A stretch of DNA of 64,000 bases from Chitinophagaceae bacterium. GTDB taxonomy: Bacteria > Bacteroidota > Bacteroidia > Chitinophagales > Chitinophagaceae. The stretch lies in NCBI GenBank assembly GCA_016706055.1, contig JADJKL010000002.1:62001-126000 (forward strand). Reading direction: 5' to 3'. Each line of letters opens with the position of its first letter. Position 1 is the stretch's first letter. The notes under the pieces were generated by a model. The model searched no databases, was not told the DNA's origin, and saw only the letters and a program-made list of their open reading frames with translations. The translations under genes and the position numbers were made by a program. Below are positions 47,145 to 57,039 of the stretch, in pieces.

Positions 47145-48204
47145 TGCATTTCTGAAATCTTTCCGCATACTATTACTGCCTTTCGCTTTATTATATTGGC
47201 TTGGAATAACTATCCGCAATTTTCTTTACAACAAAAAAATATTCAAATCCAGCAGTTTCGGACTTCCATTAATTTGTGTTGGTAATCTTTCCGTAGGCGG
47301 AACAGGAAAATCGCCGATGGTGGAATATTTGGTAGGATTATTGAAAGACAAGTATAAAGTGGCGACACTTAGCCGAGGTTATAAGCGAAGGACAAAGGGT
47401 TATGCTTTAGCAGATGAAAATACAACAGCGTTGGATATTGGCGATGAACCTATGCAGTTTCATTTAAAATTCCCTGATGTGCCAATTGCTGTTGGTGAAG
47501 AAAGAATTGAAGCAATACCTCAACTATTACACGACAAACCTGAAACTAGAGTAGTAATTCTTGATGATGCATTTCAACATAGAGCTATTAAAGCAGGATT
47601 AAATATTGTGTTAACAGACTATAGTAATCTGTTTACAAGAGACTTTTATTTACCAACGGGTGATTTGCGGGATCTAAAAAGCAGTTACAAGAGAGCAGAA
47701 ATAATAATTGTGACTAAATGTAAACCAGATTTGACTGTAGAAGAAAAACAGAAAATTATAGATGAGATAAAACCATTATCAAACCAGCATGTTTTTTTCA
47801 CTTGTATTGATTATGGCGAATTATACCATATTGATACGATGGAAAAAAGAAAATTGGCAAGTAGTACAGAAATATTATTGGTGTCTGGTATTGCAAACCC
47901 TAAGCCGCTAAAAGCAATGCTGGAAGAGGATAGCAACAGTTACCATATGCTTCAGTATGCAGATCATCATATATTTTCAATTGATGACTTAAAAGATATT
48001 AAGCATAAATTTGAGAGCATTCAGTCGGAGGATAAGATTATCCTTACAACAGAAAAAGATGCGGTCAGGTTAACAAAATTCCGGGATGAGATAAAAGATA
48101 TGCCATTTTATGTTTTACCAGTCCGGCATCGCTTCTTATTTGAAGAAGCAGAAAAATTTAATACAATAATTATAAAATTTATAAACGAGTTTACAAATAA
48201 TTAA
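47134..48204 (+). CDS. lpxK: Tetraacyldisaccharide 4'-kinase
   Basis: Phosphorylates the 4' position of the lipid A precursor at the inner membrane. The N-terminal hydrophobic anchor (ILLLPFALLYWLGITIRNFLY) is followed by VGNLSVGGTGKSP with the P-loop G55-S60. VAVGEERIEA-like PIAVGEERIEAIPQLL and VILDDAFQHRAIKAGLNIVL carry the DDxxQ motif. At 356 aa it is full length. It shows the organism makes lipid A. Confidence 0.94.
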   Translation: MFSNAFLKSFRILLLPFALLYWLGITIRNFLYNKKIFKSSSFGLPLICVGNLSVGGTGKSPMVEYLVGLLKDKYKVATLSRGYKRRTKGYALADENTTALDIGDEPMQFHLKFPDVPIAVGEERIEAIPQLLHDKPETRVVILDDAFQHRAIKAGLNIVLTDYSNLFTRDFYLPTGDLRDLKSSYKRAEIIIVTKCKPDLTVEEKQKIIDEIKPLSNQHVFFTCIDYGELYHIDTMEKRKLASSTEILLVSGIANPKPLKAMLEEDSNSYHMLQYADHHIFSIDDLKDIKHKFESIQSEDKIILTTEKDAVRLTKFRDEIKDMPFYVLPVRHRFLFEEAEKFNTIIIKFINEFTNN

Positions 48205-48216
48205 GAGAACCATTTT

Positions 48217-50238
48217 ATGGGAAGAAAAAATACAAAGAAGAGAAAGACAAAAGAGAAGCAGAAACAAAGGCAATCACCAGGAAAAGTATTGAAAGGTGTA
48301 TTGGATATTACCCGTTCAGGAATTGGGTTTGTTGCGATAGAAGGGATGGAAGTTGATATATTAATTCGTCCTTCGGATTTCAATACTGCCATGCATGGCG
48401 ATACGGTTAGTGTGGCGATAAAGGACATGAAAAGTAACGGTAGACGGATGCAAGGAGTTGTTAAAGATGTTATCAATCGAAAAAGAACAGAATTTATTGG
48501 TCATCTGCAAATGAATAAAGGCTTTGCTTTTTTTGTTGCTGATGTAGATAAACCAATGCCAGACATTTTTATTCCATTGACGAATATAAATAATGCAAAA
48601 GATCAGGATAGAGTAGTAGTAAAAATATTGCAATGGGATAAGGATGATAAAAGGCCTGTTGGTGAAGTGGTGAATGTGCTTGACCCTGAAAATAGCAACG
48701 ATGCTGCTATGAAAGACATTTTACTAGAAGCAGGATTTCCTTTAACATTTTCTGACGAAGCATTGGAAGTGGCAGCCAGAATTCCTGATACAATTTCAAA
48801 TGATGAAATTAAAATACGGAAAGATATCCGGGATATTTTTACCATTACGATTGACCCGGTTGATGCAAAGGATTTTGATGATGCCATTTCATTCAGAAAA
48901 CTGAAAACTGGCAATTATGAAATAGGAATTCATATTGCAGACGTAAGCCATTATGTGGAACCCGATAATGAGCTGGATAAAGAAGCTTATCAAAGAGCTA
49001 CTTCCGTTTATTTGCCAGACAGGGTAAACCCGATGTTGCCGGAACATATTTCCAATGTGCTTTGTTCATTGCGACCTAATGAAGACAAACTGACTTTCTC
49101 AGCTATCTTTCAAATAACGCCAAAGGGAGAAGTGAAGCAATACTGGCTAGGAAAAACTGTGATTCATTCTGATCATCGTTTTACCTATGAAGAAGTGCAA
49201 ACAATTATTGAGAATAAAGCAGGTTTGCATGCGGAAGAAATTTTAATACTGAATGACATTGCACAGAAATTTAGAAAGGTCAGGTTTAATCACGGAGCAA
49301 TTAACTTCTCCTCACAGGAAGTACGTTTTGCGTTGGATGAAAAAGGCAATCCAATCGGTATTATGATAAAAGAAAGTAAAGAAGCTCATAAACTGATTGA
49401 AGAATTTATGCTACTTGCCAACAGAACTGTGGCTGAAAATATTTCGAAGATTAAAGTAAACGGTAAGCCGCTACCTTTCCCTTACCGTATACATGATGAA
49501 CCAGCTGAGGAGAAACTGGTTCCTTTTGTAGCATTTGCAAAAAAGTTCGGACATACATTTGATACTTCATCACCCGAAGCAATTGCTGTTTCTTTTAATC
49601 AGTTGTTGAAAGATGTGGAAGGAGCTCCCGAACAACATGTACTGGAGCAATTAGGCATACGTACCATGTCCAAAGCAAAATACACTTCGGAAAATATCGG
49701 TCATTATGGTTTAGGGTTTGAACATTATTGCCATTTTACTTCACCCATTCGCCGTTATCCGGATGTGATGGTGCATCGCATTTTGTTTGATGTACTGAAT
49801 AATAAAATTCAGCCCGATAAAAAACTGGAAGACAAATGCAAGCATGCCAGCGAAAGAGAAAGGGCTGCGATGGAAGCAGAAAGAGCATCAAACAAATACA
49901 AGCAGGTGCAGTACATGAAGAATTTCCTTGGTGAGGATTTTGAAGGTGTAATAAGCGGCGTTGCTAGTTTTGGTTTTTGGGTGGAAACAGTAGAACATAA
50001 ATGCGAAGGCTTGGTGAGTGTAAACAGCCTATTGGAATATGATGAATTTCGCCATGTAGAAACTGACTATTGTTTGGTTGGGCAACGAAGCGGCAAGAAA
50101 TTCAGGATGGGAGATAAGGTGACGATAAAAGTGGTGTCTGCAAACCTTACCAAACGGCAACTGGATTATGAATGGGTTGTAGGCGCAGAATTAGGAGTAG
50201 AAAAGGAAGAAAAGGCAAAAGGGAAAAAGAAGAAATAA
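48217..50238 (+). CDS. rnr: Ribonuclease R
   Basis: A 673-aa 3'-5' exoribonuclease of the RNB family. The basic N-terminus (MGRKNTKKRKTKEKQKQ) precedes two cold-shock OB domains. The RNB active site is DPVDAKDFDD (residues 213-222) with the metal-binding aspartates. GLGFEHYCHFTSPIRRYPDVMVHR is the RNB end signature. An S1 domain (FEGVISGVASFGFWVE) and a Lys-rich tail close the protein. It degrades structured RNA and, with SmpB-tmRNA, non-stop mRNAs; smpB lies 8 kb away. Confidence 0.94.
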   Translation: MGRKNTKKRKTKEKQKQRQSPGKVLKGVLDITRSGIGFVAIEGMEVDILIRPSDFNTAMHGDTVSVAIKDMKSNGRRMQGVVKDVINRKRTEFIGHLQMNKGFAFFVADVDKPMPDIFIPLTNINNAKDQDRVVVKILQWDKDDKRPVGEVVNVLDPENSNDAAMKDILLEAGFPLTFSDEALEVAARIPDTISNDEIKIRKDIRDIFTITIDPVDAKDFDDAISFRKLKTGNYEIGIHIADVSHYVEPDNELDKEAYQRATSVYLPDRVNPMLPEHISNVLCSLRPNEDKLTFSAIFQITPKGEVKQYWLGKTVIHSDHRFTYEEVQTIIENKAGLHAEEILILNDIAQKFRKVRFNHGAINFSSQEVRFALDEKGNPIGIMIKESKEAHKLIEEFMLLANRTVAENISKIKVNGKPLPFPYRIHDEPAEEKLVPFVAFAKKFGHTFDTSSPEAIAVSFNQLLKDVEGAPEQHVLEQLGIRTMSKAKYTSENIGHYGLGFEHYCHFTSPIRRYPDVMVHRILFDVLNNKIQPDKKLEDKCKHASERERAAMEAERASNKYKQVQYMKNFLGEDFEGVISGVASFGFWVETVEHKCEGLVSVNSLLEYDEFRHVETDYCLVGQRSGKKFRMGDKVTIKVVSANLTKRQLDYEWVVGAELGVEKEEKAKGKKKK

Positions 50239-50562
50239 GGAATGATGAATAATATAAAAATTCTCAGGTATCAAACTTAAATATCAGCGATTTTTCCCCA
50301 CTTGTTGATAACTCTAAATCTTTAAGGCTAAGGCTGTTTTGTTATATTTGCCCAGCCTCCCCTGAACTACGTTCGTTCCCTTTTAAGGAACCTCCGAAGG
50401 AGGGGTTTAAAGGCAAAACTCTGAAGTGTTGTATTGTCAAATTTTTAGTGCTATTTCATATTGTTCAATAATGATATGTAGTACAAGAGTGCGACGCAAG
50501 GGACGATGCTCAGGGAACTGAAAGTTGGGTAACAAAATATCTCTGAAAAACTTGAGTGAGCA
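50239..50562 (+). other. 324-bp intergenic region before parE
   Basis: No ORF of note. It holds a TATATTTG box (50343-50350) that could be the parE -7 element and, right after it, palindromic repeat copy D (50356-50405). Confidence 0.55.
50356..50405. repeat. Palindromic intergenic repeat, copy D
   Basis: Outer arms CCTCCCCT... / ...GGAGGGG and an inner hairpin GTTCCCTT / AAGGAAC. It is a longer relative of the CCCTTTAGGG-type repeats. Confidence 0.65.
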
Positions 50563-52462
50563 ATGGCAAAAGAAAAAGAAAAGTCAGACCTTTTTAATTA
50601 CGACGAAGACAGTATAAAATCTCTCGACTGGAAAGAACATATCCGCCTTCGGCCGGGTATGTATATTGGTAAACTCGGCGACGGCGCCTCTCCCGATGAT
50701 GGTATTTATGTGCTGGTAAAAGAAGTGATGGACAATTGTATTGATGAATATACAATGGGTCATGGCAAAACTGTGGAGTTGACAATTGATGGGAAAACAG
50801 TGACGATAAGGGATTACGGCCGTGGCATTCCATTGGGTAAAGTGGTGGATGTAGTGAGTAAAATAAACACCGGTGCGAAGTACGATAGTAAAGCTTTTCA
50901 AAAATCGGTGGGATTGAATGGTGTGGGTACGAAGGCGGTAAATGCATTGAGTAATTATTTTAAAGTAACTGCTGTACGGGAAGGAAAAGAGAAAACGGCT
51001 GAATTTGAAAGAGGCGTTTTGATAAAGGAGCATAAAGAAGCAAAGACAGGTGAAGAGAATGGAACACTGGTGACTTTTATTCCTGATGAAACGGTTTTTA
51101 AAAACTTTAAATACCACTCTGAGTTTCTGGAGAATCAGATTTGGAATTATTGCTTTTTGAATGCAGGGTTGAAAATTGTTTTTAACGGAAAGAGTTTTGT
51201 AAGTAAGAATGGATTGTTTGATTTGCTGCAACGAAAAACGAATGAAGATGAAATTCGTTATCCGATTATTCATCTGAAGGGGAATGATATGGAAATAGCC
51301 CTTTCGCATACGAATGATTATGGTGAGGACATTTACAGTTTCGTAAATGGTCAGCATACAACACAAGGCGGTACACACCAGCAGGCTTTTAGGGAGATGT
51401 ATGTAAAAACTATCCGGGAATTTTATAAAAAAGATTATGATGCTTCGGATATAAGAACTGGCATTGTAGCTGCTGTTTCTGTTCGAGTTGGTAGAACCAG
51501 TTTTTGACTCGCAGACAAAAACAAAATTAGGTTCTGTAAATGTGGATATCAAGGGGCCAAGTATGCGTCAGTTCTTCAGTGACTTTCTTTCTAAAGAGCT
51601 GGATAATTATTTGCATAAAAATCCTTCTACTGCAGAGGCGTTGAAAAAACGTATTGAGCAAAGTGAGAGAGAAAGAAAGGATATGGCCGGTATTAAAAAG
51701 CTGGCGAATGAAAGAGCTAAGAAAGCCAATCTTCATAATAAAAAACTACGAGATTGTCGAGTTCATTTGAATGATGAATCGCCATCTAAGGGAAAAGAAG
51801 CATTTGTCGAAAAACAAAATGCAACAACAATTTTTATTACGGAAGGAGATAGTGCCAGCGGATCAATTACAAAATCAAGAAACGTAGAAACACAAGCTGT
51901 TTTTAGTCTTCGTGGAAAGCCGTTGAACTGCTTTGGACTGACAAAGAAAGTGGTGTATGAAAATGAAGAGTTCAACCTGCTACAACATGCTTTGAATATT
52001 GAAGAAGGCATGGAAGGCTTGCGATTCAATAATATTGTAATTGCTACTGATGCTGATGTGGATGGAATGCATATACGTTTGTTGCTGATGACATTCTTTT
52101 TGCAATTTTTCCCTGACCTGGTAAAGCATAATCATGTTTATATTTTAGAAACACCTTTATTTAGAGTTAGGAATAAGCAGGAAACTATTTATTGTTATAG
52201 TGAAGATGAAAAAGCCGAAGCCGTTAAAAAGTTAGGTAGCAAACCAGAAATAACCCGTTTTAAAGGATTGGGTGAAATATCGCCGGATGAATTTGGACAG
52301 TTTATTGGTGAAGAAATGAAAACAACGTTGATGGGATTAGAAGCAGGAGAACATATTCAAGATCTACTCGATTTTTATATGGGCAAGAATACACCGGACA
52401 GACAGGAATTTATTATTAATAATCTTAAAGTTGAATTAGATGCACCAGTTGAAACAGTGTAG
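50563..52462 (+). CDS. parE: DNA topoisomerase IV subunit B (frameshifted)
   Basis: ATPase subunit of the type IIA topoisomerase that decatenates chromosomes. The GHKL ATP site is KEVMDNCIDE, DYGRGIP and GLNGVGTKAVNALS; the TOPRIM motifs are ITEGDSASGSI and DADVDGMHIR. The frame shifts because of one extra G at 51490-51491: SVRVVEPVFDSQTKTKLGS is expected. Corrected length is about 632 aa. ParE rather than GyrB is inferred from the short form and from the A subunit 2 kb downstream. Confidence 0.92.
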
Positions 52463-52487
52463 TTTATTTAAACTTAGGAAATATCAA

Positions 52488-52519
52488 GTCCTCCCTTTAG
52501 GGAGGATTTAGGAGGGTAA
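52488..52519. repeat. Palindromic intergenic repeat, copy E
   Basis: CCTCCCTTTAGGGAGG followed by ATTTAGGAGGG, ending one base before the ATG of the methyltransferase gene. It may therefore affect that gene's ribosome access. Confidence 0.75.
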
Positions 52520-52520
52520 G

Positions 52521-53305
52521 ATGTTTGAATTCCACGCAGATAGAAAAAGATACTTCGACATTCAGGTTTTGAATGCCGAGAAATATGTGATTCCTTTTAT
52601 TGAAGAAAAGTTTCCGATAGTTGTAGGAATGAGAGTATTGGAAATAGGTTGTGGCGAGGGTGGAGTTTTAAAAGCATTTATCAATAAAGGATGCGTTGGA
52701 GTGGGAGTGGAACTAGATGCACCAAGAATAGTTGATGCACAAAAGTTCTTACCTGAAGATATTGCAGCAGGCAAATTAAGTTTTGTGGTGAAGGATATTT
52801 ATGAAGTAGATGTAGAGAAAGATTTCAATGGGCTGTTTGACATAATTATTTTGAAAGATGTGATTGAACATATTCATGATCAGGCAAAGTTGATTGGATG
52901 GATGAAAAATTTTTGAAGCCAGAAGGAATTGTGTTCTTTGGATTTCCACCCTGGTATATGCCATTTGGCGGGCATCAGCAGATTTGTAAATCAAAAATTT
53001 CTAAGCTGCCTTATATACATTTGCTTCCGAAATTTATGTATAGAGGCATATTGAAAAATAGAAAAGAGAATGTGGACGAGATGATGGAGATACGAGAAAC
53101 AGGTATCAGCATAGAACGATTTGAAAAGATTTGTAAAACTGAAGGATATAGCATTCCACATTATCGGCATTATTTATTAAATCCAATTTATGAATGGAAA
53201 TTTGGATGGAAGGCAAGGAGACAAGGACTGCTAATAAAAGCAATTCCATTTGTAAGAAATTTTTTTACAACCTGTGTTTATTATATAATACAACCAAACA
53301 AATAA
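52521..53305 (+). CDS. Class I SAM-dependent methyltransferase (frameshifted)
   Basis: About 261 aa after correction. Motif I is MRVLEIGCGEGGVLKAFINKG, followed by GVELDAPRI and the acidic post-motifs FDIIILKDVIEHIHD. One base is missing in the A5T5 run at 52905-52914: WMKKFLKPEGIVFFGFPPWYMPFGGH is expected. The C-terminal half (RKENVDEMMEIRETGISIERFEKI) is intact. It resembles Bacteroidota methyltransferases of the UbiE/Coq5-like type 11/12 groups; substrate unknown. Confidence 0.82.
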
Positions 53306-53311
53306 TAAAAA

Positions 53312-54163
53312 ATGATACATATTGTATTTAACGAAAGTGAGATAGACCTGATGAAACAGGTAATTGAATTAGATGAAACATTGGCAGGAGAAGTCGTTCA
53401 GATCAGAGATGATTATGCTGTCGGGCCACTTGCTGGTCTTGATACTCCGGAAGGTTGGCAAACAAGAACTGATTGGTGGATGGAATTAATAAAACATTCC
53501 CATTACAGTAAAAATGAAATAAAAGATGTTGATGATAGAGAAACGATTAGTCAGCTAAAAGCAAAGCTTGATGAAAATCCGGAAGAACAGTTATGGATTT
53601 GGATGGGACAGAATCAGCATGATGTGTGTGGTTATTATCGCATGATTCCTGATTTTAGCGAATACCAGGGAAGAGTAATGGTTTTATACATGAACAATCT
53701 TCCTTTCATCAATGATAAAGGACAGATATTTTATCCATCATGGTTGAATGAAATACAGGCCTCTGAATTCTTAAAAGCGAAGAAACTTGCAAGACCTGTT
53801 ACGCTTAGCGAATTTGAAATTGATCCTGATGAATGGAAGAAACTATGTGATGAAAATGCAATGGTGAGAATGCTGGAAGGAGGAAAGAAGATTGACGGAA
53901 AGGAAGAAACGTTTTATGATGGCGAAATTTTAAAGAATCTTACACCGGAATGGCAAAAAGCCTGGCGATTGGTGGGAAATACGTTGAACAGAATGAAAAT
54001 AAAAACTGGTGATGTTTTTATTGAGTGGCGTATAAAGCAACTGATTGCTGAAGGAAAGATTGAAGTGACTGGTGATATTGAAAAGGGCTGGAAAGATTTT
54101 GATGTAAAGTTGAGTGGTGGGAAAAAAATTGAGGTCAGCGAAGCAGAAGAAGCAAACAGTTAA
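53312..54163 (+). CDS. DUF1835 domain protein
   Basis: 283 aa. The opening MIHIVFNESEIDLMKQVIELDETLAGEVVQIRDDYAVGPL is the DUF1835 domain, and the middle and C-terminal part (ASEFLKAKKLARPVTLSEFEIDPDEWKKLC) matches the accompanying DUF3658-like helical region, ending with a wHTH-like EWRIKQLIAEGKIEVTGD. No catalytic residues are known; cytoplasmic. It starts 6 nt after the methyltransferase gene. Confidence 0.85.
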   Translation: MIHIVFNESEIDLMKQVIELDETLAGEVVQIRDDYAVGPLAGLDTPEGWQTRTDWWMELIKHSHYSKNEIKDVDDRETISQLKAKLDENPEEQLWIWMGQNQHDVCGYYRMIPDFSEYQGRVMVLYMNNLPFINDKGQIFYPSWLNEIQASEFLKAKKLARPVTLSEFEIDPDEWKKLCDENAMVRMLEGGKKIDGKEETFYDGEILKNLTPEWQKAWRLVGNTLNRMKIKTGDVFIEWRIKQLIAEGKIEVTGDIEKGWKDFDVKLSGGKKIEVSEAEEANS

Positions 54164-54164
54164 A

Positions 54165-54518
54165 ATGAAAAATATAATCAAACTGGAAGAAGCTGCCATG
54201 CTTGGCCTCTGTATTTATGTATTAAATTCATTAAATGTAACATGGTGGTGGGACCTGATTTTGATTTTCGGCCCTGACATTAGTATGATTGGTTATTTTG
54301 GAGGAAATAAAATTGGTGCAGCTTGTTATAATTTGTTCCATCATAAAGGAATTGCAATAGCAGTTTTAATAGCAGGGTTGCTTTTGCCAAATATGTTGTT
54401 ACAGATTATTGGAATTGTCTTATTCGGACATTCCTCAATGGACAGGTTTTTTGGTTATGGATTAAAAACAGAAGAAGGATTTAAATACACACATCTCGGA
54501 ATAATAGGAAAGAAATAA
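54165..54518 (+). CDS. DUF4260 small membrane protein
   Basis: 117 aa, starting MKNIIKLEEAAMLGLCIYVL. It has three to four membrane helices, with the DUF4260 signatures FGPDISMIGYFGGNKIGAACYNLFHHK and HSSMDRFFGYGLKTEEGFKYTHLG. The start at 54165, which overlaps no known motif, is preferred to the longer frame. Its start lies 1 nt after the DUF1835 stop, and it is followed by parC 1 nt after its own stop, so the run is translationally tight. Function unknown. Confidence 0.85.
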   Translation: MKNIIKLEEAAMLGLCIYVLNSLNVTWWWDLILIFGPDISMIGYFGGNKIGAACYNLFHHKGIAIAVLIAGLLLPNMLLQIIGIVLFGHSSMDRFFGYGLKTEEGFKYTHLGIIGKK

Positions 54519-54519
54519 A

Positions 54520-57036
54520 ATGGCAGCAAAGAAAAAAACTACTGACGTTCAGAATATTGATACAGGACTACATGGTCAATATAAAACATGGTTTCTTGAT
54601 TATGCCTCGTATGTAATTCTCGAAAGGGCCGTACCTGCCTTGGAAGACGGATTGAAACCTGTACAGCGCCGCATTCTTCATGCCATGAAAGAAATGGATG
54701 ATGGCCGTTTCAATAAAGTGGCGAATATTATTGGGCAAGCCATGCAATATCATCCGCACGGCGATGCAAGTATCGGTGATGCATTGGTAAATATGGGTCA
54801 GAAAGACCTGATGATTGATACTCAAGGTAACTGGGGCGATGTAAGAACTGGTGATGATGCAGCAGCACCAAGGTATATTGAAGCAAGACCCAGCAAGTTT
54901 GCATTAGAGGTTGCTTTCAATGCCAAAACAACTGAATGGCAATTGAGTTATGATGGTCGGAAGAATGAGCCGGTTACATTACCGATGAAATTTCCTTTGT
55001 TGCTGGCACAAGGAGCGGATGGAATTGCTGTAGGCTTATCAACAAAAATTCTTCCACATAATTTTTGTGAACTGATTGATGCTTCTATCAAATATCTAAA
55101 GGGAAAACGTTTTGAGTTAATGCCGGATTTTCTAACTGGCGGAATGATTGATGTAACTGACTACAATCAAGGAAAACGAGGTGGCAAGGTAAAAGTTAGG
55201 GCACATATTGAAGAAGCGGATAAAAAAATGTTACTTATCAAAAGTGTACCATATGGAGTAACCACTTCTCAGTTAATGGAATCTATTGTTAAAGCTAACG
55301 ATCAGGGAAAGATTAAAATTAAAAAGGTAACGGATAATACTGCAGCTGAAGTAGAGATACAGGTTGATCTTGCTCCGGGTATTTCACCTGACATAACCAT
55401 TGATGCCTTATATAAATTCACCGATTGTGAAACTTCCATTTCTCCCAATGCCTGTGTGATTGTAAATCATAAGCCTGAGTTTTTAGGTGTTCAGGAATTA
55501 TTAAAGTTATCTGTAGATAAAACAAAAGACCTGCTTGAAAAGGAATTACAGATAAAACTTAATGAGCTTCAGGAGAAATGGCATTATACTTCTCTGGAAA
55601 AAATATTCTTTGAGGAAAAGATTTATAAAGAATTAGAAAAGAAGCATGAAACATGGGATAAAGTCTTAGAAGCAATTGATAAAGCATTTATTCCTTTCAA
55701 GAAACAATTAAAAAGAGAAATTACAAGAGAAGATATTATCAAGCTGACGGAGAAACCAGTCCGCCGTATTTACAAACTAGATATTGAAGACCTGAATGAC
55801 CAGATAAAAGGATTAGAAGGTGACATTAAGCAGGTAAAACATGATTTGAATAATCTTGTTGATTTTGCAGTTGCCTATTTTGAAAACCTGTTGAAGAAAT
55901 ATGGCAAGGGAAGAGAAAGAAAAACAGAGATCAAGGAGTTTGAAGTAATTGAAGCAAAGCATGTAGCAATAGCCAACACTAAACTATATGTAAATAAGGA
56001 AGAAGGATTTATTGGCACTGGGTTAAAGAAAGACGAATTCTTATTTGAATGTTCTGACCTTGATGACATTATTGCATTTTCCAGAAGAGGGATTATGAAA
56101 GTGGTAAAGGTTTCTGATAAAACATTTATCGGTAAGGATATTTTACATGTAGCCGTATTTACGAAGAATGATGAACGAACTACTTACAACATGATTTATA
56201 CTGATGGTGTAACTGGTAAGAGTTTTGCCAAGCGATTTAATGTAACAGGAGTTACCCGGGATAAAGAATACGATCTGACAAAAGGAGATGAGAAAAGTAA
56301 AGTTCATTATTTTTCAGTGAATCCAAATGCAGAAGCAGAATTGGTGAATATCAAATTAATGCCATCAAGTAAAGCAAGAATCAAAGAATTTGAATTTGGG
56401 TTTTCTGATCTTGAAATAAAAGGTAGAAGCAGCATGGGTAATACAATAACTAAATACCCAATCAAATCTATCAAAATGAAAGAAGCCGGAGTTTCAACTA
56501 TTGCCGGGAAAAAATTATGGTATGATGATCAGTTCGGCAGATTGAATATGGATGAGAAAGGCGAGTACCTCGGAATCTTTGATGCAGATGATACAATTCT
56601 TGTTTTATATAAAGATGGTAATTATGAAGTAACCGACCAGGAGCTGACACAAAAAATAGATTCAAAGAAAGTAATCGCCATTGAAAAATTCAATTCTGAT
56701 AAAATAATTACGGCTATTTATGTTGATATGAAATCGAAACAGTTTATGGCCAAACGATTCAAAATAGAAACAACAACTTTAAAAAGTAAATTTTCTTTCA
56801 TCAAAGAAGGTGACGGCAACTATGTAGAAGTCGTTACAACAATGGAAGAACCAATATTAGCGATGCAGCAGGGCAGAGGTGCACAAATAAGAAAAGGGAA
56901 ATTAAAAATTGCAAAGATTGCAGAAGTTACGGGTTACAGAACAGTAGGAACTAAAATGGCTGACTATAGCAAATCAACAGAAATGGAATGGGTGAAAGGT
57001 AAGGGTGATGATAAGCAGCCTGAATTATTTTCTTAA
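54520..57036 (+). CDS. parC: DNA topoisomerase IV subunit A
   Basis: 838 aa, the DNA cleavage/rejoining subunit. The winged-helix core has YVILERAVPALEDGLKPVQRRILHAM (the QRR motif) and YHPHGDASIGDALVNM. The catalytic tyrosine is Y119 in APRYIEAR, where Ile replaces the more usual Thr after it. A coiled-coil and the C-terminal beta-pinwheel region follow, with the GRS-like GRSSMGNTITKYPIK. It probably pairs with parE upstream. Confidence 0.93.
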   Translation: MAAKKKTTDVQNIDTGLHGQYKTWFLDYASYVILERAVPALEDGLKPVQRRILHAMKEMDDGRFNKVANIIGQAMQYHPHGDASIGDALVNMGQKDLMIDTQGNWGDVRTGDDAAAPRYIEARPSKFALEVAFNAKTTEWQLSYDGRKNEPVTLPMKFPLLLAQGADGIAVGLSTKILPHNFCELIDASIKYLKGKRFELMPDFLTGGMIDVTDYNQGKRGGKVKVRAHIEEADKKMLLIKSVPYGVTTSQLMESIVKANDQGKIKIKKVTDNTAAEVEIQVDLAPGISPDITIDALYKFTDCETSISPNACVIVNHKPEFLGVQELLKLSVDKTKDLLEKELQIKLNELQEKWHYTSLEKIFFEEKIYKELEKKHETWDKVLEAIDKAFIPFKKQLKREITREDIIKLTEKPVRRIYKLDIEDLNDQIKGLEGDIKQVKHDLNNLVDFAVAYFENLLKKYGKGRERKTEIKEFEVIEAKHVAIANTKLYVNKEEGFIGTGLKKDEFLFECSDLDDIIAFSRRGIMKVVKVSDKTFIGKDILHVAVFTKNDERTTYNMIYTDGVTGKSFAKRFNVTGVTRDKEYDLTKGDEKSKVHYFSVNPNAEAELVNIKLMPSSKARIKEFEFGFSDLEIKGRSSMGNTITKYPIKSIKMKEAGVSTIAGKKLWYDDQFGRLNMDEKGEYLGIFDADDTILVLYKDGNYEVTDQELTQKIDSKKVIAIEKFNSDKIITAIYVDMKSKQFMAKRFKIETTTLKSKFSFIKEGDGNYVEVVTTMEEPILAMQQGRGAQIRKGKLKIAKIAEVTGYRTVGTKMADYSKSTEMEWVKGKGDDKQPELFS

Positions 57037-57039
57037 AGC

